64,000 nucleotides of DNA from [Clostridium] celerecrescens 18A. Its GTDB lineage: Bacteria > Bacillota > Clostridia > Lachnospirales > Lachnospiraceae. Location: contig NZ_PGET01000001.1 of assembly GCF_002797975.1 (NCBI RefSeq), forward strand, positions 2,294,001 through 2,358,000. Direction: 5' to 3'. How positions within the stretch are numbered: position 1 is the first letter of the stretch; each line of letters begins with the position of its first letter. Below the pieces are notes generated by a model. It was not told the origin of the DNA. It saw nothing but the letters and a program-made list of their open reading frames with translations, and ran no database searches. This document shows, piece after piece, positions 1-8,283 of the stretch. Made by a program: the position numbers and the translations under genes.

Positions 1-913
1 CTGCTTCTGCATCCTCAGCTTCATATGTGGTAATGATGGCTTCCGGAAGTCCGGTTTGAAGGATGGTCCGATTTTCTTCCACTGTGAAAATTTTCACCAG
101 GCCTGCTCCTGTCCGGTAAGCGGCAAGGGCGCTTAAATAGGCAGCCCCGCTCATATTTTTAGATCCTGCCACCACAAGGACCTTTCCGAAGCTCCCTTTA
201 TTGGAATAGGCCGAACGCTTAGGAAGCTGCTTCTCATCCTCCGGATCCAGGGTAAAATATTCTGTCTTAAGGCGCTCTAAGCCCTCCCCCGGAAAACCAA
301 TGTCAGCTACAAGCACCTTTCCGCTGTATTCCTTACCGGGATAAAGCATGGTTCCCAGCTTTTCATAGCCGAACGTGACGGTTATGTCTGCCTTTAAGGC
401 AATCCCCATGATCTGACCCGTATCCGAATGAATGCCCGAAGGGATATCCACGGCCACCGTAAATTTCGGTCGGCAGCGGAGGATTGTCTCCAGGATCTCC
501 CGGTATCTGCCTAGAATCTCCCGGTCCAGCCCCACGCCAAAAAGTGCATCAACGAGAATATCACAGGTACCGGGAATGAGATCAGAAAATCCTGCCAGAT
601 TGACGCCCGTACGTTCCGCTATGGAAACCTGAGTCAGATATTCACTGCTTCCCTTGTCTCTTCCGGCAGCCAGTAAGGCAAAAACCTGATATCCTTTCAA
701 ATGCAGCATTCTGGCAGACGCGACCCCATCCGCTCCATTATTGCCGTTTCCACATAAAATCCATATCCGGTCCGTTTTCTGCCCCTGCTTCATCACTTCT
801 TCTGTAACCGCCAGGGCGGCTCGTTCCATAAGCACCAGAGAGGGAATCCCTATATTCTCTATGGTGTAGCGGTCCACCTGCTTCATCTGTCCTCCTGTAA
901 CCAGATATCTCAT
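1..913 (-). CDS. nnr: Bifunctional NAD(P)H-hydrate repair enzyme (YjeF/Nnr), 3' part cut off by window edge
   Basis: Repairs hydrated NAD(P)H: the N-terminal YjeF_N domain epimerises NAD(P)HX and the C-terminal ribokinase-like domain dehydrates it using ADP. About 304 residues are visible. They cover the epimerase domain, with the CGNGNNGADG nucleotide loop and VAVDIPSGIHSDTG, then the start of the kinase-like domain (NKGSFGKVLVVAGSKNMSGAA). The frame stays open to base 1, so the gene continues to the left. The start is the ATG preceded by AGGTGGGAG; a second in-frame ATG nine codons in also has GGAGGA before it, but family N-termini fit the first. One unit of the gene-start repeat family lies just upstream. 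Family assignment is sure; bifunctionality is inferred from the start of domain 2. Confidence 0.9.
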   Translation of the reverse strand, partial: MRYLVTGGQMKQVDRYTIENIGIPSLVLMERAALAVTEEVMKQGQKTDRIWILCGNGNNGADGVASARMLHLKGYQVFALLAAGRDKGSSEYLTQVSIAERTGVNLAGFSDLIPGTCDILVDALFGVGLDREILGRYREILETILRCRPKFTVAVDIPSGIHSDTGQIMGIALKADITVTFGYEKLGTMLYPGKEYSGKVLVADIGFPGEGLERLKTEYFTLDPEDEKQLPKRSAYSNKGSFGKVLVVAGSKNMSGAAYLSALAAYRTGAGLVKIFTVEENRTILQTGLPEAIITTYEAEDAEA

Positions 914-928
914 ATATCTCCCACCTTT

Positions 929-970
929 CCGCATTCCTGCCCTCGCTTTTGGGGCATAAAGGTCTATAGA
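929..970 (-). repeat. Gene-start-associated repeat, single unit upstream of nnr
   Basis: Read on the minus strand this carries ACCTTTATGCCCC, an AAAAGCGA loop and GGGCAGGAA, the core of the repeat family also found before the ABC-F gene, purF, the PBP gene, the DUF1836 gene and the small ORF overlapping folC. TGCCC/GGGCA can pair. The unit ends about 15 nt before the nnr ATG, and its 3' part merges into the ribosome-binding site. Confidence 0.6.
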
Positions 971-973
971 AAA

Positions 974-1016
974 ACTACCGGCAGCGAAGAGACTTCCCTT
1001 CACCTGCCGGCAGGCA
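974..1016 (-). terminator. Rho-independent terminator of rex
   Basis: On the minus strand, directly after the rex stop, a CCGGCAG / CTGCCGG stem is followed by TAGTTTTT. It separates rex from the downstream nnr transcript. Confidence 0.7.
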
Positions 1017-1018
1017 TG

Positions 1019-1690
1019 TTACTCCATTATTTCAGATTGTCTGTTTCTTTCTTCCTCGTTGTCCTGTATGCTGCAGACCCGGTAAGATAACCGCATCAGG
1101 CTTTCTGATAGATGGACATTCTCCACAACCACATCATCCGGCACGCTTAAATCCGTATGGGCAAAATTCCAGATCGCCTTGATTCCTGCCTTCACAAGGC
1201 GGTCTGCAATCTCCGGCGCCTTTGTCTTTGGAATGGTCAGAGCCGCAATCTGGACATCATTATCTTTTACGAACTGTTCCAGATCATCTACGCTGCGGAT
1301 CTCTATCCCGCGGACCACAAGGCCGATCAGACGCGGATTGATATCAAACATTCCTTTAATGAGGAAGCCCCGCTTTTCAAAGTTTGCATAATTGGCAATT
1401 GCCTGTCCTAAATTTCCAGCGCCTATGATAATGATATTATGCTGCCTGTCTATTCCCAATATCTTCCCGATCTCTGCATATAAATACTTTACATTATAAC
1501 CATAGCCCTGCTGGCCGAATCCGCCGAAATTATTCAAATCCTGGCGGATCTGAGAAGCGGTCACTTTCATTCGTACACTTAAATCATTGGAGGAAATTCG
1601 TTCTACTCCATCTTCCATTAATTCTCCCAGATACCGGTAATATCTCGGAAGCCTGGTAATCACTGCTTTGGAAATTTCTTTCTCTGACAC
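1019..1690 (-). CDS. rex: Redox-sensing transcriptional repressor Rex
   Basis: A 223-aa DNA-binding sensor of the NADH/NAD+ ratio that represses fermentation and respiration genes when NADH is low. Residues ~1-80 form the winged-helix domain (the segment with SNDLSVRMKVTASQIRQDL). Residues ~85-200 form a Rossmann fold with the dinucleotide loop GAGNLGQA. The C-terminus has the domain-swap helix typical of the family. Length matches the family (about 210-220). The ATG is preceded by AAGAAGGTGAAGAAGTGTC. A consensus sigma-A promoter lies upstream and a terminator directly downstream, so rex is probably monocistronic. I saw no convincing Rex box at its own promoter. Confidence 0.95.
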   Translation of the reverse strand: MSEKEISKAVITRLPRYYRYLGELMEDGVERISSNDLSVRMKVTASQIRQDLNNFGGFGQQGYGYNVKYLYAEIGKILGIDRQHNIIIIGAGNLGQAIANYANFEKRGFLIKGMFDINPRLIGLVVRGIEIRSVDDLEQFVKDNDVQIAALTIPKTKAPEIADRLVKAGIKAIWNFAHTDLSVPDDVVVENVHLSESLMRLSYRVCSIQDNEEERNRQSEIME

Positions 1691-1725
1691 TTCTTCACCT
1701 TCTTTAACTTAATCTAACTAACATT

Positions 1726-1754
1726 ATTATAACTGCGTGACAAAATAATGTCAA
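1726..1754 (-). promoter_or_regulatory. Sigma-A promoter of rex
   Basis: Minus strand: perfect -35 TTGACA and perfect -10 TATAAT separated by 17 bp, about 36 nt before the rex start. Confidence 0.75.
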
Positions 1755-1838
1755 ACGGGTTTTATCATTGTATCCTTGAAAAAAGGAAGGACCTATATTA
1801 TACTATTTCTATTGCCTTACATTTATACAGGAAGAAAA

Positions 1839-1932
1839 CACCCTTCGGATATACTTATATGCCAAAAACAGGAGAAAGAGGAAATACCTCAGGGCATACC
1901 TTTATGCCATAAAACGGGCAGGAAAGAGGAAA
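1839..1932 (+). repeat. Gene-start-associated repeat, two tandem units upstream of the ABC-F gene
   Basis: Two ~47-bp units in tandem (about 1839-1884 and 1885-1932). The second, better preserved, has GGCATA-CCTT-TATGCC as one possible hairpin and TGCC/GGCA as the alternative, then GGCAGGAAAGAGGAAA. The final AAAGAGGAAA serves as ribosome-binding site for the gene at 1939. The first unit is degenerate in its right arm. Confidence 0.75.
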
Positions 1933-1938
1933 TGAAAC

Positions 1939-3852
1939 ATGATTTTGTCATGCAATAATATAAGCAAAGCATTTGGAAGCAATCAAGTGATCAAACAAGC
2001 TTCCTTCCATATAGAGGACCATGAAAAAGCCGCTATTGTAGGAATTAACGGCGCAGGAAAATCCACACTGTTAAAAATCATCATTGGAGAGCTTCTTGCC
2101 GATGAAGGAGATGTGGTTGTTTCGAAAGGAAAATCCATCGGTTATCTGTCGCAGCATCAGGATTTGTCCGGAGAGCGGACCGTTTATGAAGAAGTCCTGG
2201 AAACCAAGCGGCCGGTCATGGAAATGGAAGCAAAGATCCGCCGGCTGGAAGTGGATATGAAGCACGCTGCGGGCGATGAGCTGGAAGCCATGCTTACTAC
2301 CTACAGCAGGCTTAACCACGAATTTGAGCTGATAAACGGATATGCCTATCAAAGCGAAGTAACAGGAGTATTAAAAGGACTTGGCTTTACGGAAGAAGAA
2401 TTTCATAAACCTGTCATGTCATTATCCGGCGGTCAGAAGACCCGGGTATCCTTAGGACGGCTCCTTCTCACCAAGCCAGACATCATCCTGCTTGACGAGC
2501 CTACCAACCACTTGGATATGGAATCCATTGCATGGCTGGAAGGATATTTAATCAATTATGACGGCAGCGTAATCATCGTTGCCCATGACCGCTATTTCCT
2601 TGACCGGGTAGTCACGAAAATTATGGAACTGGATAACGGCCTTATGACCGTATATCAGGGAAACTACACCGATTACAGCGGAAAGCGGGCCATGATCCGG
2701 GAAGCCCAGATGAAAGCATATTTAAACCAGCAGCAGGAAATCAAGCATCAGGAAGAGGTCATTGCCAAATTAAAGTCTTTTAACCGGGAAAAATCCATCA
2801 AGCGGGCGGAAAGCCGGGAAAAGATGCTGGAAAAAATCGACGTTCTGGAAAAACCAATGGAAATAAATGATGAGATGCGTATCCGTCTGGAACCAAATAT
2901 CATCAGCGGAAACGATGTCCTCACAGTCCGCAGGCTGGGAAAGGCCTTCCATCAGAACCGGCTCTTTGAAAACGTTAATTTTGAAATCAAACGAGGAGAA
3001 CGGGTGGCGATCATCGGCGGCAACGGAACCGGTAAAACTACCATTCTTAAAATGTTAAACGGTATTTTAGAACCGGATGAAGGAGAAATCTCCTTAGGCT
3101 CCAAGGTACATATCGGTTATTATGACCAGGAGCATCAGGTTCTGAATATGGAGAAGAACCTTTTTGATGAACTGCAGGATACTTATCCTTCCATGAACAA
3201 TACCCAGATCCGGAACATCCTGGCTGCTTTTTTATTTACAGGAGACGATGTATTCAAGCGGGTAAAAGACTTAAGCGGCGGCGAACGGGGCCGGGTATCC
3301 CTGGCAAAGCTGATGCTTTCCGAAGCCAACTTCCTCATACTGGATGAGCCTACCAACCACTTGGATATTACCTCCAAGGAAATCCTTGAGGATGCCCTGG
3401 TCAATTATACGGGAACCATTCTGTACGTATCCCATGACCGTTATTTCATTAACAAAACTGCAACCAGAATCCTGGATTTAACCAATCAGACTCTGATCAA
3501 TTACATCGGCAATTATGATTACTATCTGGAAAAGAAAGAGATCATGACCAGCTTGTACACTGCTCCTGTTTCAGCAAAGGCTGCTACCTCAGAGGAAATC
3601 TCCGAGACCAAGCTGGACTGGAAGGCGCAAAAAGAAGAGCAGGCCCGTCTTCGCAAACGCCAGAATGAATTAAAGAAAACAGAGGATGAGATCCACAAAT
3701 TAGAAACCAGAGACGGAGAAATTGACGGTTTGCTTGGTAAGGAAGAGATTTTTACCGATGTCTCAAAGTTAGTGGAGCTTAATAACGAAAAGGAAACCAT
3801 CCGTAAGAGGCTGGAAGAGTTGTATGAGCTGTGGGAAGATCTGGCAGAATAA
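1939..3852 (+). CDS. ABC-F family ATPase (YdiF-like ribosome-associated factor)
   Basis: A soluble twin ABC ATPase of the ABC-F class, which acts on the ribosomal E site rather than in transport; there is no membrane segment. In 637 aa there are two full nucleotide-binding domains: Walker A GINGAGKST, signature LSGGQKTRVS and Walker B LLDEPTNHLD in the first, then GGNGTGKTT, LSGGERGRVS and LILDEPTNHLD in the second. An interdomain linker rich in K/E follows the first domain, and a C-terminal coiled coil (~residues 540-637) is as in YdiF. The start is the ATG following the repeat-borne GAGGAAA. A strong terminator follows. The exact subfamily, and whether it gives antibiotic protection, cannot be told from sequence. 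Confidence 0.9.
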   Translation: MILSCNNISKAFGSNQVIKQASFHIEDHEKAAIVGINGAGKSTLLKIIIGELLADEGDVVVSKGKSIGYLSQHQDLSGERTVYEEVLETKRPVMEMEAKIRRLEVDMKHAAGDELEAMLTTYSRLNHEFELINGYAYQSEVTGVLKGLGFTEEEFHKPVMSLSGGQKTRVSLGRLLLTKPDIILLDEPTNHLDMESIAWLEGYLINYDGSVIIVAHDRYFLDRVVTKIMELDNGLMTVYQGNYTDYSGKRAMIREAQMKAYLNQQQEIKHQEEVIAKLKSFNREKSIKRAESREKMLEKIDVLEKPMEINDEMRIRLEPNIISGNDVLTVRRLGKAFHQNRLFENVNFEIKRGERVAIIGGNGTGKTTILKMLNGILEPDEGEISLGSKVHIGYYDQEHQVLNMEKNLFDELQDTYPSMNNTQIRNILAAFLFTGDDVFKRVKDLSGGERGRVSLAKLMLSEANFLILDEPTNHLDITSKEILEDALVNYTGTILYVSHDRYFINKTATRILDLTNQTLINYIGNYDYYLEKKEIMTSLYTAPVSAKAATSEEISETKLDWKAQKEEQARLRKRQNELKKTEDEIHKLETRDGEIDGLLGKEEIFTDVSKLVELNNEKETIRKRLEELYELWEDLAE

Positions 3853-3853
3853 A

Positions 3854-3903
3854 GAATCAGAAAAGGCTGGCCTTTGTAAAGAGGGCGGCCTTTTCTGATT
3901 CTT
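3854..3903 (+). terminator. Terminator after the ABC-F gene
   Basis: A long near-perfect inverted repeat, AGAATCAGAAAAGGC ... GCCTTTTCTGATTCT, begins right after the stop codon. It is AT-flanked on both sides, so it could act bidirectionally. Confidence 0.75.
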
Positions 3904-3989
3904 CTGTCAGCCATAATGCATGTTTACATCGAACATATTGATGTACCTGATCCATCGGATACCCACAGATTATGGATACCATTTGTATA

Positions 3990-4145
3990 CTAAACATCCA
4001 TCACATATGATACAATCGCCAATACGAAAAGAATCACAATAAACGGGTTTACAAAAGCCCGTCGAAGCCGAAACCTATATTTTTCTTGCATTTTGCCACT
4101 GCTGCTATTCGGGTACTGCCTCTTAAGATCATAAGAGGCTTCATT
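3990..4145 (-). pseudogene. Remnant of a P-type (Mg/cation) ATPase N-terminus
   Basis: The minus-strand frame ending in TAG at 3990 reads LNEASYDLKRQYPN, then RLRRAFVNPFIVILFVLAIV and SYVMDV. This pattern, an N-terminal cytoplasmic motif followed by 'AFxNPF' and the first membrane helix, is typical of MgtA-type P-ATPases. No start with a ribosome site is visible, the frame ends after the first helix, and the rest of the ATPase is absent. I read it as a decayed gene fragment; a short expressed ORF from the internal ATG at 4091 (33 aa) is possible but unlikely. The rest of the 3903-4234 gap shows nothing else apart from the terminator. Confidence 0.4.
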
Positions 4146-4154
4146 TAGAATTAA

Positions 4155-4182
4155 AAAAGCCGTAAGACTTAAATCCTACGGC
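4155..4182 (-). terminator. Terminator of the cell-wall-binding protein gene
   Basis: On the minus strand GCCGTAGGATTTAAGTCTTACGGC folds into a perfect stem of about 8 bp followed by TTTTTT. It lies downstream of the gene at 4235-5296. Confidence 0.7.
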
Positions 4183-4234
4183 AAAACTTAAAAGCAAAAA
4201 TTATCCTTATGAGAAAATCCTTTTCGGCTGTTCA

Positions 4235-5296
4235 TTATGTATACAATATCCTTTTTAATATTTCCGTCACCCGGGGTGCTTCTTCTTCCATCTCTCCCCT
4301 TGTATAGGGACTCCCTACATATGCTGCAACCAGCTTTCCAAAATAAAACCTCATATCATCGGAAAAATAATCTGGGATGTACACAAAATCCTCCACCGAA
4401 TCCCTGCTCATAAGCAGATCCGTAGCATCTTGGCTGGTGCTGCCGTAACAGCCGGAGGCATATCCGATGTACTCCCCAAAAGCTGCCGTCAACTCTTCCG
4501 CCTGGCATATTTTGATTTTTTTATAATTTGTATCCAGTTTATAGCATACGTAATAAATACCGTTTTCCGTCATTGGCGCAGAAAAATACTTTTTTCCGGG
4601 ATAGTAGATGATCTCCCAGCCCTGATTCTTGAACTTCCTGATCCAATCTCTGGGAATATTCTTTGCTGCCTCTGTAAAAGCATCTTTCACCTCAGTGGAC
4701 ACGGAGGCGGAAGTTTTCTTCCCGTCAATACTAATATCGAACTCCCTGTTTCTCTGACCGTTTTCATCCATATAGAAAAGGCCTACAAACTGATTTGCAG
4801 CCATCTGTCCATTATCAAAGAAATAATATCGTTTTCCCGCTACGTTTTTATAGCCGGAAGACGCCATCTCCCCCTTTGTGGAAAACCAGTACCAGCTTCC
4901 GTCTTTCTCCTGATACCAGCCTTTCTGGGCAGTGCCGTCTTCGTTATAATAATGCCACTTCTCTTCATCATCGTTGTAGCACCAGCCAAGCTGCAGCTCC
5001 CCTGTCTCAGAAAAGCAGTAGTTCATTCCGCCGACCCTTGTCCAATCAGAAACCATATACCCTTCATTGTCAAAGTAATACCAATATCCATTAATCTCTT
5101 CCCAGCGGTTCTTCCTGAATTCTCCCGCGGCATTGACATATTTCCAGCCGCCTGAGTCTTCCTGCCACTGCCAGTCCGATACTGACGCCTGCTGGGTTTC
5201 GCCCTCTTCCTGTATCTTCTCTTCCGCTGCCATGGAAGTCATCATGCTTCCCATGATGAGAATGATACTTGCTGCCGCTATCCATCGTTTCCTCAA
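4235..5296 (-). CDS. Secreted protein with cell-wall-binding (choline-binding-like) repeats
   Basis: 353 aa. A signal peptide (charged start, hydrophobic IAAASIILIMGSMM, then AAE) is followed by about six ~20-residue aromatic repeats (W-x-Y/G-Y-W-Y-Y-F-x-x-x-G-x-M type, residues ~40-190), the pattern that binds choline or other wall polymers. Residues ~195-353 form a non-repetitive domain that I do not recognise; it may be the functional part. The start codon is TTG with AAGGAG about 10 nt upstream. The gene stands alone between a terminator and a divergent small gene. Extracellular, surface-attached location is inferred from the repeats. Confidence 0.75.
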   Translation of the reverse strand: MRKRWIAAASIILIMGSMMTSMAAEEKIQEEGETQQASVSDWQWQEDSGGWKYVNAAGEFRKNRWEEINGYWYYFDNEGYMVSDWTRVGGMNYCFSETGELQLGWCYNDDEEKWHYYNEDGTAQKGWYQEKDGSWYWFSTKGEMASSGYKNVAGKRYYFFDNGQMAANQFVGLFYMDENGQRNREFDISIDGKKTSASVSTEVKDAFTEAAKNIPRDWIRKFKNQGWEIIYYPGKKYFSAPMTENGIYYVCYKLDTNYKKIKICQAEELTAAFGEYIGYASGCYGSTSQDATDLLMSRDSVEDFVYIPDYFSDDMRFYFGKLVAAYVGSPYTRGEMEEEAPRVTEILKRILYT

Positions 5297-5470
5297 GAGT
5301 TTTGCACTCCTTCCAGGCCTTCCATTATTTATAATAAAATATTACTATATTTCCGCAGAAAAGTACAGGTTTCAAATTTAAAGTTTTTATTAACAAAGAG
5401 AAGCTTCCTTTCTATTTTACCTTTTATAGGTTATAATTATAAAAAATGTTTAAAAAGGGAGGTAATACTT

Positions 5471-5704
5471 TTGAAATGGAAACGTGTTCTGGCTATGACC
5501 GGAGTAGTGCTAATTCTCTCCATGTACGTAATTGCCATTATATCCGCCTTTTCCCATAATCCGGAAGCAAAAAACTGGCTGACGGCCGCTATTTTTTCTT
5601 CTGTCTTCGTACCCGTCATTCTTTATGCCGCCCAGCTTGTCGCCCGGGTGATCAGGCAGAATAAAGATGAACCGGATATCGCCGACAAAAAGTATAATAA
5701 ATAG
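5471..5704 (+). CDS. Small two-helix membrane protein of unknown function
   Basis: 77 aa, starting with TTG after a strong AAGGGAGG site. Two hydrophobic helices (residues ~8-28 and ~37-60) are followed by a charged tail (RQNKDEPDIADKKYNK). I do not recognise a family. It is divergent from the cell-wall-binding protein gene and followed by a terminator-like hairpin, so it is probably a single-gene unit. Confidence 0.6.
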   Translation: MKWKRVLAMTGVVLILSMYVIAIISAFSHNPEAKNWLTAAIFSSVFVPVILYAAQLVARVIRQNKDEPDIADKKYNK

Positions 5705-5827
5705 GGATTATCGTTGATAAACTCCTTGTAATAACATGATTATTCCTTATGGTTAACTCATCTATTGAGTTGTCCACACCATACAAAGCCGATATGAGGG
5801 AGGTATTTGCCTGAGTAAAGGAAAGAT

Positions 5828-5868
5828 GAAGGAGGGCAGTAGGAAAATTAATCCTGCTGCCCTCTTTA
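5828..5868. terminator. Bidirectional terminator between the small membrane gene and purA
   Basis: GAGGGCAGTAGGA ... TCCTGCTGCCCTC forms a ~13-bp stem followed by TTT on the plus strand and CTTCAT on the other. It separates the convergent genes at 5471 and 5938. The remainder of 5705-5937 shows no feature. Confidence 0.6.
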
Positions 5869-5937
5869 AAGTAGTTCTTTATTTAGCTCGTTTTTAGATG
5901 GATAAATGGTGTAAAACCAGCGGGAGGGCTACAATAA

Positions 5938-7215
5938 TCATTTGCGAAAGATAATTTCATCTCTTCCCGGACCATTGGAAACCATGGTTATGGGCGTTTC
6001 GATTTCTTTCTCTATGAATTCAATATAATTCCTGCAGTTCTCCGGAAGATCCTCGTAATTTTTAATTCCTCTGATCTCACACTTCCAGCCTTGAAGGCTT
6101 TTATATACCGGTTTTGCTTTGTTAAGTTCTACGGTTGTGGGGAAATCTCTGGTAACCTTTCCGTCAATCTCATAGCCTACGCATATCTGAAGCTCGTCAA
6201 GATATCCCAACACATCAAGAACGGTGAGGGCAACCTCTGTAGACCCCTGAATCCGGCATCCGTACCTGGATGCAACTGCGTCAAACCAACCCATACGTCT
6301 TGGCCTTCCGGTAGTTGCCCCATATTCGCCGCCGTCTCCTCCGCGCCGTCTCAGTTCATCTGCTTCATCTCCGAATAGTTCGCTGACAAACGCGCCTGCC
6401 CCTACTGCACTGGAATAAGCTTTTACCACAGTGGTAATGTTCTTAATCTCATAGGGTGGAATGCCGGCGCCAATTGCGCCGTAGGCAGCTAGTGTTGAGG
6501 ATGATGTAACCATAGGATATATTCCATGGTCAGGATCCTTTAAAGATCCCAGCTGGCCTTCCAAAAGGATATTCTTGCCCGCCTTGATTGCCTCATGAAG
6601 GAATTTGGACACATCACACACATAGGGCTTCACCATCTCACGGTATTCCAGAAGAGTCTTAAACAGTTCCTGCGGATCCAAGGCCGGTTTGTGATAGAGA
6701 TGCTCCATTAAAACATTCTTTGTTTCACAAACCCGGTCAACCTTTTCCTTTAAAGATTCTTCGTCAAAAAGCTCGCTGACCTGAAATCCGATCTTTGCAT
6801 ATTTATCTGAATAAAATGGAGCAATCCCTGATTTTGTGGAACCAAAAGACTTTTTGCCAAGGCGTTCCTCTTCATACTGGTCAAACAGAATGTGATATGG
6901 CATCAGGATCTGGGCACGGTCTGAAACCAGAATATCAGGCTTTGGAACACCCTTGCTTACCAGTTCCTCAATTTCCTTTACCAGGAATGGGATATTTAAT
7001 GCCACACCATTGCCGATGACGCTGGTAGTATGATTATAGAAAACGCCTGATGGCAGAAGGTGAAGGGCGAATTTTCCATAGTTGTTGATGATCGTGTGTC
7101 CGGCATTGCTGCCTCCCTGATAGCGGATAATGATATCCGATTCCTTTGCCAGCATATCCGTGATCTTACCTTTTCCTTCGTCGCCCCAGTTGGCGCCTAC
7201 AATTGCTCTTACCAT
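5938..7215 (-). CDS. purA: Adenylosuccinate synthetase
   Basis: Joins IMP and aspartate with GTP hydrolysis, the first AMP-specific step. 425 aa, the usual length, with the N-terminal GTP/IMP loop GANWGDEGKGK, then GGSNAGHT, and GATTGRPRRMGW near residue 300, all characteristic. The ATG has AAGGAGGAGCAATCAT upstream. It lies downstream of the LysR gene and purB on the same strand, so the AMP branch (purB, purA) and early steps (purC, purF) are clustered. A terminator after purB suggests purA has its own promoter. Confidence 0.96.
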   Translation of the reverse strand: MVRAIVGANWGDEGKGKITDMLAKESDIIIRYQGGSNAGHTIINNYGKFALHLLPSGVFYNHTTSVIGNGVALNIPFLVKEIEELVSKGVPKPDILVSDRAQILMPYHILFDQYEEERLGKKSFGSTKSGIAPFYSDKYAKIGFQVSELFDEESLKEKVDRVCETKNVLMEHLYHKPALDPQELFKTLLEYREMVKPYVCDVSKFLHEAIKAGKNILLEGQLGSLKDPDHGIYPMVTSSSTLAAYGAIGAGIPPYEIKNITTVVKAYSSAVGAGAFVSELFGDEADELRRRGGDGGEYGATTGRPRRMGWFDAVASRYGCRIQGSTEVALTVLDVLGYLDELQICVGYEIDGKVTRDFPTTVELNKAKPVYKSLQGWKCEIRGIKNYEDLPENCRNYIEFIEKEIETPITMVSNGPGRDEIIFRK

Positions 7216-7316
7216 ATGATTGCTCCTCCTTCGAGTGAAAAAATGCCTGTTACTTACCTATGATAACGCATGAATACGCATAAGTAAAATTAATATTATT
7301 TATATTTGACATAAGT

Positions 7317-8210
7317 TTATATTATGTCATCTGTCATCAGTTGTAAGAGGCGCTTTCCTGCTGGAGAAACAGGCGTTTTGATATCAGTGACTATGGTAAA
7401 ATGGCGTTTCGGCATTTCATCCCGGAACTTAAGCTCTACAAGACTCTCCTTTTCCAACTCCATCTGTGCAAACCCTGACATCACACAGCCGATTCCAAGA
7501 TTTCTCATGGCAAACTGAACGATCATGTCACTGGTGGAAAGCTCAAACTCCGGCTCTACCACGATCCCATGGCCTGCCAGATATTCATCCATAAATGTTC
7601 TAGTGCTGGTATTCTTTTCAAGGAATATGCAAGGAAGTTCCTTTAAAATATCATAATCCAGCTCCTGATCCTTTAAATAACGGAACTTATCCCCAGCAAC
7701 AAATACGTTTCTGATTTCCTTTACATCGGTCCTCATGACCTCGCTTTTTGCCTCAAAGGGTGTACTGACCACTCCGAAGTCAATCTTGCCGTCATATAAA
7801 TACCGGAGCGTTTCAGGCGTAGGCCCATTGGAAACACTTACCTTGATGTTAGGATACAGCTCATGGAACTTCTCCAGATAGGGCAGTAAATAAAATTGAA
7901 GCGTCATGTCACTGGCTCCGATCCGCACCTCGCCCGTATCCAGATCTTTTAGCCTGTTTAACATACTTTCTCCATGCCAGATGTTTTCTAAACCTGTTTT
8001 TACATATCCATAAAAAAATTCTCCCTCCCGGGTCAGACGAACCCCTTTGGAGGTCCGCAGAAACAGCTGGCTGTCCAGAGCTTTTTCCAGCTGCCTTACA
8101 GCCTGACTCACGGCAGGCTGGGATATACACAGCTTCTCCGCCGCCAAAGTGATGCTTTCAAGCTGGGCCACATAATAAAACACCTTGTAATACTCTAAAT
8201 TGCTGCTCAT
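7317..8210 (-). CDS. LysR-family transcriptional regulator
   Basis: 297 aa from the ATG at 8210, chosen because AGGAGGAAGTC precedes it; a longer frame begins 69 nt earlier without a ribosome site, inside the purB terminator. Residues ~1-60 hold the LysR winged helix (AAEKLCISQPAVSQAVRQLE). Residues ~90-290 are the periplasmic-binding-protein-like effector domain. It sits between purB and purA on the same strand, but regulation of purine genes by it is only a positional guess. Effector unknown. Confidence 0.85.
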   Translation of the reverse strand: MSSNLEYYKVFYYVAQLESITLAAEKLCISQPAVSQAVRQLEKALDSQLFLRTSKGVRLTREGEFFYGYVKTGLENIWHGESMLNRLKDLDTGEVRIGASDMTLQFYLLPYLEKFHELYPNIKVSVSNGPTPETLRYLYDGKIDFGVVSTPFEAKSEVMRTDVKEIRNVFVAGDKFRYLKDQELDYDILKELPCIFLEKNTSTRTFMDEYLAGHGIVVEPEFELSTSDMIVQFAMRNLGIGCVMSGFAQMELEKESLVELKFRDEMPKRHFTIVTDIKTPVSPAGKRLLQLMTDDII

Positions 8211-8235
8211 GACTTCCTCCTGATATAAAATCAAA

Positions 8236-8276
8236 AAAACAAAGGCAGACCTCTCATAATCTCTGACGTCTGCCTG
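8236..8276 (-). terminator. Terminator of purB
   Basis: Minus strand: GGCAGAC ... GTCTGCC stem followed by TTTGTTTTTTTG, beginning a few bases after the purB stop. Confidence 0.75.
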
Positions 8277-8283
8277 CAAGCCT

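Noticed and set aside
1690..1760. Rex operator at the rex promoter
   Set aside because: Only a partial half-site resembling GTTAA is present; no full palindrome of the Rex type.
4430..5155. 241-residue plus-strand open frame
   Set aside because: Antisense to the repetitive cell-wall-binding protein gene; no ribosome site and no family resemblance.
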